Assembly: GCF_000282655.1 (NCBI RefSeq)
Contig: NZ_AKIV01000135.1
Coordinates: 1-64,000 of the forward strand
Length of the DNA stretch: 64,000 nt
Source: Polaromonas sp. CF318
GTDB lineage: Bacteria; Pseudomonadota; Gammaproteobacteria; Burkholderiales; Burkholderiaceae_C
Reading direction: 5' to 3'
The notes beneath the pieces were generated by a model. That model saw only the letters and a program-made list of their open reading frames with translations, ran no database searches and was not told where the DNA came from. This document shows positions 1 to 8,243 of this stretch, one piece after another; the first letter of the stretch is position 1; each line of letters starts with the position of its first letter. The position numbers and the translations under genes were made by a program.

Positions 1-18
1 AAATTTGCCTTTTGCCAT
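1..18 (-). CDS. tuf: Elongation factor Tu, first six codons only (runs off left edge)
   Basis: The reverse complement of the first 18 bases reads ATG followed by codons for A-K-G-K-F, the N-terminus typical of betaproteobacterial EF-Tu (MAKGKF...). A CTGGAG Shine-Dalgarno at 27-32 precedes the ATG at good spacing. Upstream on the same strand are tRNA-Thr, tRNA-Gly and tRNA-Tyr, the conserved tRNA-tuf arrangement of Betaproteobacteria. EF-Tu delivers aminoacyl-tRNA to the ribosome with GTP hydrolysis. Only the start is in the window, so the call rests on six residues plus the strong context. Confidence 0.82.
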
Positions 19-109
19 TTTTTCAACTCCAGAAATTTATAAAGAGTTACAAAACCAGTGAATCACTACCGCCGGCCGCAGCACCTTGCATGCTGCGCCG
101 GCTCAAAAT

Positions 110-184
<75 letters not shown>

Positions 185-280
185 TTAAATTCTTCAAAAA
201 GTCAAACGACTTCAATCCCACCGCAATCCAACGCAAGACCAACCAACAGAGCCCGTAAACACCACAAAACCGCGGTTTTG

Positions 281-354
281 TGGAGCGGGAGACGGGAATC
301 GAACCCGCGTCATTAGCTTGGAAGGCTAGGGTTCTACCATTGAACTACTCCCGC
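281..354 (-). tRNA. tRNA-Gly(TCC)
   Basis: The reverse complement gives a complete cloverleaf with acceptor GCGGGAG paired to CTCCCGC, anticodon loop CTTCCAA (anticodon TCC), T-loop GGTTCGATTCC and an encoded CCA. It is the middle gene of the Tyr-Gly-Thr-tuf cluster on the minus strand. Confidence 0.96.
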
Positions 355-454
355 GCAGCTCTGCCAATTCAACTCACATCAAACCACTCACAGCCCAAAG
401 CCCGCTTTTCGCGACTGCCTTGCACCGGCCGCTTGCCAAAAATCAACAAAAATC

Positions 455-540
455 TGGTGGATGAGGCTGGATTCGAACCAGCGTAGGCGTTAGCCAACAG
501 ATTTACAGTCTGCCCCCTTTAGCCACTCGGGCACCCATCC
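455..540 (-). tRNA. tRNA-Tyr(GTA)
   Basis: This is a class II tRNA of 86 nt with a long variable arm. The acceptor is GGATGGG, the anticodon loop contains GTA, the T-arm is GGTTCGAATCC and CCA is encoded. It is the first gene of the minus-strand tRNA-tuf transcription unit. Confidence 0.96.
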
Positions 541-556
541 TTCAAGCGAACCTCGG

Positions 557-585
557 ATTATGCCACGGTTTTATGTCGGACGGAA
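557..585 (-). promoter_or_regulatory. Candidate promoter of the tRNA-Tyr/Gly/Thr-tuf unit
   Basis: On the minus strand a CATAAT hexamer (557-562) lies 17 bp downstream of TTCCGT (580-585), about 17 bp before the mature 5' end of tRNA-Tyr. The -10 is good and the -35 is weak. Position and spacing fit a sigma-70 promoter for the stable RNA operon. Inferred from sequence only. Confidence 0.4.
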
Positions 586-620
586 TCCCTGGGTATCGCA
601 AAAAGCATTAAAAATAGCCC

Positions 621-1724
621 ATGAGCACCCCACCCCCCATCCCCTCGCCGCCAGATCCCTCTTCCCAGCGCCGGGTCAACCTGGCCCTGCAGGGCGGCGG
701 CTCCCATGGCGCCTTCACCTGGGGCGTCCTGGACGCCCTGCTGCAGGACGAGCGCATCCAGTTCGACGGCATCAGCGGCGCCAGCGCGGGAGCGGTCAAT
801 GCCGTGGCGCTGGCGCACGGATTTGCCGTCGCCGCGCACAAAAACAGCGGAACGCCTAATCCCCGGGAGGCGGCGCGCGCCTCGCTGGCCCGGATCTGGC
901 AGGGCGTGGCCGCCATGGGCAGCCTGGGCTCCATGGCTGATGGCATCAGCAAGATGCTGCTGGGAGTCTGGCCTTCCGACAAAGTGGGCGCTAACTTTTT
1001 CAATAGTGCCATGAGCCAATGGCTCTCGCCCTACCAGTCCAACCCGTTGGACATCAACCCCCTGCGCAAGCTGCTGCAGGCCGAAATCGACTTTCCCGCC
1101 GTCGCCGCCCTGCAACTGCCCAAGGCTTTTGTGTCCGCGACCCATGTGAACACGGGCCAGGCCGAAATCTTTTCGGGCAAGCGCCTGACATTGCAGGCGG
1201 TGATGGCCTCCACCTGCCTGCCCACGTTGTTCCAGGCGGTGGAAATTGACGGCCAGTCTTACTGGGACGGCGGATTTTCCAGCAATCCCTCCCTGCTGCC
1301 CCTGATCAGCGAATGCAGCAGCCGCGACATCATCGTGGTGCAGATCAACCCGCTGCGGCGGCCCGAGGTGCCCCACACGCCGCACGACATCATGGACCGG
1401 GTGAACGAGCTGACCTTTAACGCCAGCCTGCTGTCCCAGATGCGCACCATCGATTTCATCAATCGCCTGCTGGCGGACGGGCGTCTGCAGGAAGGCGTGA
1501 AGTACAAAAGCCTGCTGCTGCACCGCATCGACGGCGGCGAGGCCCTGGAAAACCTGCCCTCGTCGAGCAAGATGTCGGCCGACGGCGCCATGATCGAAAA
1601 GCTCTTTGAAATGGGCCAGGGCGCGGCCAAACGCTGGCTGCGCCGCCACTTTGAAGCGCTGGGCCAGCAAAGCACGGTCAATATCCGGCGCGACTATGTC
1701 GGCAGCCTCCCCCAGGAGTTCTAG
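621..1724 (+). CDS. Patatin-like phospholipase
   Basis: This 367-aa protein has the patatin catalytic signatures: the oxyanion-hole glycine loop GGGSHGAF near residue 25, the nucleophile elbow GASAG with Ser55, and the dyad aspartate in YWDGG at about D216. The family hydrolyses acyl esters of phospholipids or other lipids with a Ser-Asp dyad. There is no obvious signal peptide; the proline-rich N-terminus suggests a cytoplasmic or membrane-associated enzyme. It stands alone between the divergent tRNA cluster and mscS. The ribosome binding site is weak, but the catalytic domain begins only about 20 residues after this ATG, so little can be missing. Confidence 0.9.
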   Translation: MSTPPPIPSPPDPSSQRRVNLALQGGGSHGAFTWGVLDALLQDERIQFDGISGASAGAVNAVALAHGFAVAAHKNSGTPNPREAARASLARIWQGVAAMGSLGSMADGISKMLLGVWPSDKVGANFFNSAMSQWLSPYQSNPLDINPLRKLLQAEIDFPAVAALQLPKAFVSATHVNTGQAEIFSGKRLTLQAVMASTCLPTLFQAVEIDGQSYWDGGFSSNPSLLPLISECSSRDIIVVQINPLRRPEVPHTPHDIMDRVNELTFNASLLSQMRTIDFINRLLADGRLQEGVKYKSLLLHRIDGGEALENLPSSSKMSADGAMIEKLFEMGQGAAKRWLRRHFEALGQQSTVNIRRDYVGSLPQEF

Positions 1725-1944
1725 CGGGGTCCTCAAAAAACCCTCCTGGCGTTGTTGCGCCGCCTTGCCGTGCTGGTGCACTGTCTGCGGCGGCGCGCCT
1801 AGCCAGGACCGCTTCGCTGGGCTTTGTGAGTGTCTTTGGCCCGGCCGCTGTGGATGAGCCACGACGCGGCGCCCCTTCCTTGTTTACACCCGCTTGTCCC
1901 ATCCCTAAGATGCCCGGTACATCAACAACTGAACAGGGGAACGC

Positions 1945-2760
1945 ATGAACACCGCACAAGTTGGCAGCTGGATGGAGCAGGCCCAGCCGATCCTGGTTGC
2001 CTTCGGCCTGAAAGTCATAGGCGCGATCGCCGTCTTCATCATTGGGCGATGGCTCATCCATCTGGTGACGCGGCTGGTCGGCGCGGCCATGACGCGCCAG
2101 GAAATCGACCCCACGGTGCAGCGCTACCTGGTGAGCTTCATCACCGTCGCGCTCAACATCGTGCTGGTCGTCGCCATCCTCGGCTACTTCGGGGTGGAGA
2201 CCACCAGCTTCGCCGCATTGGTGGCCGGCGCGGGCGTGGCCATAGGCGCGGCCTGGAGCGGCCTGCTCAGCAACTTCGCCGCGGGCATTTTCCTGCTGGT
2301 GCTGCGGCCCTACAAGGTGGGTGAATATGTGCAGGCCGGCGGCGTGGAAGGCACGGTGCTGGAAATCGGCCTGTTCGGCACCGGCATCAACACGCCCGAC
2401 AACGTCAAGACCGTGGTGGGCAACGCCAAGATCATGGGCGGCGACATCAAGAACTACACGGCCAACCCGTATCGCCGGGTCGAACTCGCCGCGCAGCTGG
2501 CCGGCTCGGCCGACATCCACAAGGCCATCGCGCTGCTCAAGGAGTCCGTCGCCAAGGTCGCCAACACCATGAAAACGCCGGCGGTGGATGTGGAGATCCT
2601 GGAGTTCAACGAATTCGGACCCAAGCTCGCGGTGCGCCCCTATTGCCACACCGACCACTACTGGCAGGTCTACTTCGACACCAATATGGCGATTGCAGAC
2701 ACGCTGGGTGCTGCGGGTTTCCCCGTCGCCACGCGGCCGGTCAAGGTCTATCCGGTTTAA
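1945..2760 (+). CDS. mscS: Small-conductance mechanosensitive channel, MscS family
   Basis: This 271-aa protein has three hydrophobic segments (about residues 15-38, 65-85 and 88-125). The Gly/Ala-rich third helix (AALVAGAGVAIGAAW...) is typical of the MscS pore helix, and the cytoplasmic beta domain follows (LRPYKVGEYVQAGGVEGTV). Length matches compact E. coli-type MscS (about 286 aa). The family opens on membrane tension to release solutes during hypo-osmotic shock. It starts 17 bp after a purine-rich AACAGGGG Shine-Dalgarno. It is monocistronic; the 121 bp before the convergent cysB end shows only weak GC hairpins. Confidence 0.92.
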   Translation: MNTAQVGSWMEQAQPILVAFGLKVIGAIAVFIIGRWLIHLVTRLVGAAMTRQEIDPTVQRYLVSFITVALNIVLVVAILGYFGVETTSFAALVAGAGVAIGAAWSGLLSNFAAGIFLLVLRPYKVGEYVQAGGVEGTVLEIGLFGTGINTPDNVKTVVGNAKIMGGDIKNYTANPYRRVELAAQLAGSADIHKAIALLKESVAKVANTMKTPAVDVEILEFNEFGPKLAVRPYCHTDHYWQVYFDTNMAIADTLGAAGFPVATRPVKVYPV

Positions 2761-2881
2761 GGGATCACCCCTATCGGACGCTCGCTGCGCGTAGCGCCTT
2801 TTCCCCTTCCAGGGACGGGCGCCTTGCGGCCGGCAAAGCCGGACCGCGGCCCCCGCTGGCGGGCGCATGCTGTGAGCGGCT

Positions 2882-3826
2882 CTAGATGTCGTAGCTTGCA
2901 GCGCCGGGCTCCTCGCTCAAGGTCTTCTCGACAACAGCGCGGCTCAGCGTGGGCGCGAACGATTCGATAAACGCATAGACATAGCCGCGCAGGTAGCCGC
3001 CGCGGCGCACCGCGAGTTTGGTCAGGTTGATGCCGAACAGCGCGCCCGCGTCCAGCGCGCGCAGGGCGGTGTCGCGCTCGGCCTCGTAGGCGATGGACGC
3101 GACGATGCCCACGCCCATGCCCAGCTCCACATAGGTCTTGATCACGTCGGCATCCATGGCCGTCAGCACGATGTTGGGCGCCAGGCCGCGCTGGGTGAAA
3201 GCGCCGTCGATGTGCGATCGGCCGGTAAAACCCGTGTCGTAGGTGATCAGCGCGAAGCGCGCCAGGCCCTCCAGCGTGAGCGGGCCGTCCAGCAAGGGGT
3301 GGCCGGGCGGCACGATGACCGAATGCGTCCAGCGGTAGCAGGGCAGGGCGACAAGCTCGGGATAGTCGTTGAGCGCCTCGGTGGCGATGCCCACGTCGAC
3401 CTCGCCCGATACCAGCATGTCGGCCACCTGCTTGGGCGAGCCCTGGTGCAGATGCAGTTTCACGTTGGGAAACTGGCTGCGGAACTCCTGCACCGCGTGC
3501 GGCAGCGCATAGCGCGCCTGCGAGTGTGTGGCGGCAATCGACAGCAGGCCGCTTTGCTGGGCCATGAATTCCTGGCCGGCTTTTTTCAGGTTGCTGCTCT
3601 CCAGCAGCAGGCGTTCGATGATGGGCAGCACATGGGCACCCGGCGCGGTCAGTCCCGTCAGGCGCTTGCCGGCGCGGACAAAGAGTTCAATGCCCAGCTC
3701 CTCCTCGAGTTCGCGGATCTGCCGGCTGACCCCGGGTTGCGAGGTGTGCAGGGCATTGGCCACATCGGTCAGGTTGAAATTGCATCGCACGGCCTCGCGC
3801 ATGGAACGCAGCTGCTGGAAGTTCAT
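2882..3826 (-). CDS. cysB: LysR-type regulator CysB/Cbl family (sulfur assimilation)
   Basis: A 314-aa LysR protein with an N-terminal winged helix-turn-helix (about 18-50, TSQPGVSRQIRELEEELG) and a periplasmic-binding-like effector domain. It carries the CysB-specific ligand loop around T100-H-S-Q-ARYALP, T149 and the TYDTGFTGR segment near 195-203. In CysB these residues bind sulfate, thiosulfate or N-acetylserine to control cysteine biosynthesis; here one contact is Ser instead of Thr. No cys genes are adjacent, so its regulon must be elsewhere. Cbl and the CysB-like SsuR are alternatives within the same family. Confidence 0.85.
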   Translation of the reverse strand: MNFQQLRSMREAVRCNFNLTDVANALHTSQPGVSRQIRELEEELGIELFVRAGKRLTGLTAPGAHVLPIIERLLLESSNLKKAGQEFMAQQSGLLSIAATHSQARYALPHAVQEFRSQFPNVKLHLHQGSPKQVADMLVSGEVDVGIATEALNDYPELVALPCYRWTHSVIVPPGHPLLDGPLTLEGLARFALITYDTGFTGRSHIDGAFTQRGLAPNIVLTAMDADVIKTYVELGMGVGIVASIAYEAERDTALRALDAGALFGINLTKLAVRRGGYLRGYVYAFIESFAPTLSRAVVEKTLSEEPGAASYDI

Positions 3827-3899
3827 GGTGGCGAAGGCGCGGGGCGCGCGGTGTTGAAGAAGTCAAACACCGGATTGTGGGCAGGCGCCCTTATTTGAG

Positions 3900-3916
3900 G
3901 AACTACTGATTAGTTC
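3900..3916. promoter_or_regulatory. Inverted repeat upstream of cysB (candidate autoregulatory site)
   Basis: A perfect 6-bp inverted repeat GAACTA-N5-TAGTTC lies in the AT-rich stretch about 75-90 bp upstream of the cysB start. LysR regulators commonly bind dyad sequences at such distances and repress their own gene. It is also downstream of the hypothetical gene ending at 3948. Function is inferred from position and symmetry. Confidence 0.35.
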
Positions 3917-3947
3917 GTTTTAAATCACCAAAACATCCTAAGAAGCA

Positions 3948-4253
3948 CTACACCCGCGTCAGCATGCGCTCCGGCAAGCGGCTGGAAAAGGCGGGCAGCA
4001 GCGCATTGATGCGCAGCGCCGCCTCCTGCTGGCAGAACTCGCGAGAGACCAGCTGGAAGATCTCCCCTCGCAGCAGCCACAGGTGCTGTGCGGTGCACGC
4101 CGCGTCGATGCGCCAGTGCAGGCGTTCGCACATGGGCCCCTCGCATTGCTGCAACGCATCGTGGAGCTGAAGCCGCAGCGCCTCCAGGTTTGCCTTGGGC
4201 GGTTCCATGGAGCTTTCGTACAGCCAGCTCTGCAGTGACCTTTTCCATGCCAT
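3948..4253 (-). CDS. Hypothetical protein, 101 aa
   Basis: A small soluble protein of unknown function. It is rich in Leu, Glu, Gln and Arg with predicted helices and has four cysteines. It starts at an ATG preceded by AGGGGAA at 6-8 bp. It follows the binding-protein gene at 4307 on the same strand by 53 bp and could be its distal operon partner. Two other minus frames are open here, but this one has the best ribosome binding site and a balanced residue composition. No family recognised. Confidence 0.55.
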   Translation of the reverse strand: MAWKRSLQSWLYESSMEPPKANLEALRLQLHDALQQCEGPMCERLHWRIDAACTAQHLWLLRGEIFQLVSREFCQQEAALRINALLPAFSSRLPERMLTRV

Positions 4254-4306
4254 GGCATTTCCCCTTTTGGATGGGCGCTGATGTGCTCGAGGGTCGGGGC
4301 CGCGCG

Positions 4307-5419
4307 TCAGCGCACAAAGCGGCCTTCAAGGTCCACGATGGAGAGGTCGGCAAAGTCCAGGCCCGTGTGGTCGTCGGGGCCGAAACTCACCTCCAGCCCG
4401 CCCAGGTCGTAGCGCTTCATGCCCTCCAGGGCCGCCTGCAGCGTGTCGCGCGTGGGGTTTTTGCCCGCGCGCCGCAGGCCCTCCACCAGCACTTTGGCGG
4501 CGGCATAGCCTTCCAGGATGGCGGGCGACAGCATGATCTTTTTGGCCTTGGCGAGCTCGGTGGCTTCCTGCACCATGGTGTAGGCATAAGAGCGCTCGGA
4601 CGGGTAGACCTGCGTGACGATGACGCCGCGTGAATACTCCCCCAGTGCCTTGACGAAGCCCTGTGATGCGTTGTTCGACAGGGTGACCACGCGCACCGAC
4701 GATTTGGCGGCGCGAAAGGCCTTCACCCCTTCGGCCACGGCGTTGGCCGAGCCAATCCACAGCACGGCCTGCGCATCGCTGGCGAGGATGGGCGGCACGA
4801 GCAGGCTGTAGTCGGGCTTGCTGCGGTCGGCTTTCAGGACATGCGTGGGTTTCAGCTTGGCCTGGGCAAAGCCCTTGTTGGCGCCCTCCAGTCCGTCGCG
4901 GCCGAAGGAGTCGTCCGCATGGACCAGGGCGATGCGCGTGATCCCCAGCGTATTCAGGTGCTCAATGGCTTTCTGGGCCTCGCGCTGGTAGGTCGCGCGC
5001 ACATTGAAGACATAGCGCTGCACCGGCTGGTGCAACACCATCGCGCCGGTGGACGGGCCCACCAGCGGCAGGCGGTTGGCCTGCAGCACGGGCAGCACGG
5101 CTTCGGTGGGCGGCGTGCCGCGCGTCAGGAACAGGGCGACGGCGCCGCGCTCGGCGAGCTTCTGCGCGTTCTCCGCGGCGAGCTTGGGGTCGAACTTGTC
5201 GTCCATGGACACCAGTTCCAGTTGTTGGCCCGCGATACCGCCCCGGGCGTTCACCGCATCCAGCCACAGGCGCGCTCCGTCCGTTGTCTCCTTGACGCCC
5301 GCGGCCACAGGGCCGGTAAAACCGGCTGTCTGGCCGATCAGGATCTGTGCGTGTCCCGCGCCGCACAGGGCGACCGCCAGCAGCGCCGCTGCGCAATTTT
5401 TAAGTGTTTTCGTGTCCAT
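4307..5419 (-). CDS. ABC transporter substrate-binding protein, Liv type (orphan)
   Basis: A 370-aa periplasmic protein with a cleavable signal peptide (residues 1-24, ending AGHAQ). It has a Peripl_BP_6/LivK-like fold: the early ILIGQTAGFTGP strand, VNARGGIAGQ, and a two-lobed organisation ending in the LGGLEVSFGPDDHTGLDF segment. The family captures branched-chain amino acids, amides or aromatic acids for LivHMGF-type importers. No permease or ATPase genes adjoin it, so it is an orphan receptor. It is similar in layout to the binding protein at 8244, and both belong to an expanded betaproteobacterial family. The ligand is unknown. Confidence 0.85.
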   Translation of the reverse strand: MDTKTLKNCAAALLAVALCGAGHAQILIGQTAGFTGPVAAGVKETTDGARLWLDAVNARGGIAGQQLELVSMDDKFDPKLAAENAQKLAERGAVALFLTRGTPPTEAVLPVLQANRLPLVGPSTGAMVLHQPVQRYVFNVRATYQREAQKAIEHLNTLGITRIALVHADDSFGRDGLEGANKGFAQAKLKPTHVLKADRSKPDYSLLVPPILASDAQAVLWIGSANAVAEGVKAFRAAKSSVRVVTLSNNASQGFVKALGEYSRGVIVTQVYPSERSYAYTMVQEATELAKAKKIMLSPAILEGYAAAKVLVEGLRRAGKNPTRDTLQAALEGMKRYDLGGLEVSFGPDDHTGLDFADLSIVDLEGRFVR

Positions 5420-5704
5420 TTGTTACCTTTGAGCCTTACGTCGCCGAACGATAGGGACGAACACTCATAAGATCAAATACGACAAAAACGACTTTTCCAG
5501 ACTAAAAAAATATGGGAGAAGTCCTGTGCTGGTCGGGATGAATGCGGCTGGAAGCGGCTTGCCGCTTCACTTTGCGTGGGTAAGGACGCCATCGCGGAGG
5601 CTGGAGGCGGCTGCCGGCCGGCCGACCGTGAAGGGCAGCCGGCGGCAAGCGCCGGGGCAGTGGCCCGGCGCGGGTAATTCGTTGCTATTCGTAAACCGGT
5701 CGCC

Positions 5705-6127
5705 TCAGCCCGGCTGCAGCATTGCCATGGTGATGCGTGAGACGCAGGTCAGCTCGCCCGCGTCGTTGTGCAGGTCTATCTGCCAGACCTGGGTGCTGCG
5801 GCCTATGTGCACCGGGCGCGTGGTGCCCGTGACCCAGCCGCTGGTCGTGCCCTTGAGGTGGTTGGCATTGATGTCCAGCCCCACGGCGCGGTGGCCCGCC
5901 GGCGCCGCAAAGGCCGCGCCGCAGGAGCCCAGGGTTTCGGCCAGCACCACCGACACGCCGCCGTGCAAAAGCCCGTAGGGCTGCACCGTGCGGCGGTCCA
6001 CCGGCACCCGCGCGCGTATGAAATCGTCCCCGACCTCCAGGAACTCTATGCCCAGGTGCGTCACCGCGCTGTCGGCGTTGGCGGCGGTGAGCAGTGCGAC
6101 GGAGATGGGCTGTTTCCAGATGGGCAT
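5705..6127 (-). CDS. Hotdog-fold acyl-CoA thioesterase, PaaI/YdiI type
   Basis: This 140-aa single-domain protein has the hotdog thioesterase signature YGLLHGGVSVVLAETLGS (about residues 51-68), where the HGG loop and the following Glu are catalytic in YdiI/MenI-type enzymes. The C-terminal strand pattern (GRSTQVWQIDLHNDAGELTCVSRITMAM) is also typical. Such enzymes hydrolyse aromatic or medium-chain acyl-CoAs in the cytoplasm. It is divergent from the AsmA-like gene. A 285-bp gap downstream shows only GC-rich hairpins and no recognisable gene. Confidence 0.87.
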   Translation of the reverse strand: MPIWKQPISVALLTAANADSAVTHLGIEFLEVGDDFIRARVPVDRRTVQPYGLLHGGVSVVLAETLGSCGAAFAAPAGHRAVGLDINANHLKGTTSGWVTGTTRPVHIGRSTQVWQIDLHNDAGELTCVSRITMAMLQPG

Positions 6128-6249
6128 GGTGATGGGGCTTTCTCAGGTATCAGGACTATAAGCTTGCGGCCTACAGCATGTGGGCCAGTTGTCGCCTCGG
6201 CAACAGCGGCGCCGGGGCCTAAGCTGGCCCACATGAGAGACATGATTCG

Positions 6250-7542
6250 ATGACGCGCGCGAACAAGTGGTTGCTGGGCCTGGGCATTGCGGTGCTGCTG
6301 CTGGGCGGCGCCTGGATTGCGTTGCTGCGCTGGTTGCCATCCGATGAAGCGCTGGCACGCCGCGCCTCCGTCGAACTGGAGGCCCAGCTGGGCACCAAGG
6401 TGCGCGTGGGCGCGCTGCACTGGCGGTTGCTGCCTTCGCCCGCCGTGGTCATCGAAGATGTCGCGACCGAGCAGCCCCAGCCCATACTGATCAAAACGCT
6501 CACCGCCTATCCCGACGTGTTCGCGCTGGCGCAGCGCCGCGTCAAGATAGACCGGGCCGACCTGGAAGGCGCCGTGGTGCCCCAACTCTCGCTGCACGGC
6601 CTGGGCGGCGGCCGTGAGAAGGACGAGACGGCGGCCGAAGAGCTGCCGCTCGCGCGTTTTGTGTTTCGCGACCTGACCTGGATCTCGCGGCGCGGCATCG
6701 CGGTGGTCTATGAGGGCGAAGTCGATTTTGACCCCGGCTGGCGCCCGCGCAAGGCCGAGCTGCGCCGGCCCGGTTTCAAGCCCGCCACCGACCTGAGCCT
6801 GGCACGCCAGGGCCAGGAGGATCGCTGGGCCGCGCGCATCCACGTGGGCGGGGGCACGGCCAACGGCGAAGTCAGGCTGGACTTTCGTGCCAATGGCCGC
6901 ATGCACCTGGAGGGCACATTGCAGCCGCAGGGCGTGGAAGTCGAGACCATGATGGCGGCGTTCAACCGCCGCTCCGTCATCGCGGGCAAGGCCTCGGGCG
7001 AGACCACGCTTGCGGCCAACGGCGACACGGTGGGTGAGCTCGCGCGCTCGCTGCACACGCGCACGCCCTTCAGCATCGGCAAGTCCACCTTGCTGCGCTT
7101 TGACCTGGACAAGGCCGTGCGCAGCGCCGGCAGGGAGCACGCCGGCCAGACGCCGCTGGATTCGGTCACCGGCCAGCTCGATACGCAGAACACGCCGCAG
7201 GGCATGGTGGTCACTTATACGGATCTCAAGGCGACATCGGGCTCATTGAGCGCTTCGGGCCAGGCCAAGGTCGCCAACCGCCAGATCGAGGCCGAGTTAG
7301 CCGTCGACCTGGTGGACGGCATCGTCGGCGTCCCGCTCAGCGTCAGCGGCCCGCTCGACAACGTCAAATTCTCGGTGCCCAACAGCGCCATCGCGGGCGC
7401 CGTTGTCGGCACTGCTGTGCTGCCGGGCGTGGGCACGGCCATAGGCGCGCGCATAGGGGCTACGCTGGGGAAAATTTTCAGCCCGGGGCCGGCACCGCCC
7501 GCATCCGCGCCACCGGCCAAACCTGCCGCCAAAACCCGCTGA
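6250..7542 (+). CDS. AsmA-like membrane-anchored periplasmic protein
   Basis: This 430-aa protein has one N-terminal transmembrane anchor (about residues 7-28) followed by a long beta-rich region. It opens with the AsmA pattern: a short amphipathic segment, then LGTKVRVGALHWRLLPSPAVVIEDV, as in AsmA/TamB-family bridge proteins. The C-terminus is Ala/Pro-rich after a Gly-rich hydrophobic stretch (AIAGAVVGTAVLPGVGTAIGARIGATLG). AsmA-like proteins are linked to phospholipid transport and outer membrane assembly. It is shorter than E. coli AsmA (617 aa). No operon partner is evident; the next gene begins 164 bp downstream. Confidence 0.72.
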   Translation: MTRANKWLLGLGIAVLLLGGAWIALLRWLPSDEALARRASVELEAQLGTKVRVGALHWRLLPSPAVVIEDVATEQPQPILIKTLTAYPDVFALAQRRVKIDRADLEGAVVPQLSLHGLGGGREKDETAAEELPLARFVFRDLTWISRRGIAVVYEGEVDFDPGWRPRKAELRRPGFKPATDLSLARQGQEDRWAARIHVGGGTANGEVRLDFRANGRMHLEGTLQPQGVEVETMMAAFNRRSVIAGKASGETTLAANGDTVGELARSLHTRTPFSIGKSTLLRFDLDKAVRSAGREHAGQTPLDSVTGQLDTQNTPQGMVVTYTDLKATSGSLSASGQAKVANRQIEAELAVDLVDGIVGVPLSVSGPLDNVKFSVPNSAIAGAVVGTAVLPGVGTAIGARIGATLGKIFSPGPAPPASAPPAKPAAKTR

Positions 7543-7706
7543 AGACCCGCGGGGCGGATACCCCGCCTCGCCCAAAGCCTTTGCCGGCCCCTGCGGGCCG
7601 CAAGCGTAAAATCGTCCGCGGATTCCGCGCGCCGTTTGCAAGCCCTCGCTTTTGTGTAGGTTCATGACCGGCAACGGTCCTGCCTCTTCCCATCAAGGAC
7701 CCTGAC

Positions 7707-8045
7707 ATGCCCCAGCCGCTATCCGCCGTACCCACGCCACTGGAACGTGCGCTTGACCAGAACGAGTCCGTGAAAGACACGGTGGAACAGTCGGCCGCCG
7801 AGCTGCTGGTGATCAACACGGTACTCAAGCAGGAAATTCCGCCCGAGGTGCAAACCGGCGAGGTCGCCCAGGCACTCGAAAAAACCGATGCACTGGAAAC
7901 CCGCATCCAGGAGTCCGCCGAAGACCTGGCCCAGGTCAACGAGGTGCTGGAGCAGCAAATCGATGAGCGCGCCGACCTGGAGCGCGAACTCAGGGCCACC
8001 AAGGCCGCCCTGGCCAAGGCGACAGGGCCAGCGCAGGCCAAATAA
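7707..8045 (+). CDS. Hypothetical coiled-coil protein, 112 aa
   Basis: An acidic, Glu/Gln/Ala-rich small protein, probably almost entirely helical. Heptad-like spacing of Leu/Val/Ile from about residue 10 to 105 suggests a coiled coil. There is no signal peptide or membrane segment. It contains an internal near-repeat, with QSAAELLVINTVLKQEI (about residues 30-46) resembling ESAEDLAQVNEVLEQQI (71-87), which points to an ancestral duplication. Function unknown. Confidence 0.7.
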   Translation: MPQPLSAVPTPLERALDQNESVKDTVEQSAAELLVINTVLKQEIPPEVQTGEVAQALEKTDALETRIQESAEDLAQVNEVLEQQIDERADLERELRATKAALAKATGPAQAK

Positions 8046-8243
8046 GGCGGCGGCCCATGCGGCCTGTTCCTGATATTCCTGTTATCGAACGGTTTATCAG
8101 GGTTACTACCTAGAATCCATTACACTCCGGTGCTTCCGCTGCCGGCCCGTGCTTTTGCGCCGGGCGGCGGCTAGTTGTTCACCCTCAAGGCCGCACGGCC
8201 TTGTTCTTCCGGCTTCACGGCCGCCCCCTGGAGATTCTTCGCG

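Noticed and set aside
558-1862. Long minus-strand open frame opposite the patatin gene
   Set aside because: It mirrors the patatin coding frame in GC-rich DNA, has His/Gln/Ala-rich low-complexity translation and no recognisable domain, while the plus frame has all patatin motifs.
5551-5568. Perfect 7-bp hairpin GAAGCGG-N4-CCGCTTC in the 285-bp gap
   Set aside because: No T-run on either side and short; the surrounding GC-rich DNA makes such hairpins common, so I did not call a terminator.
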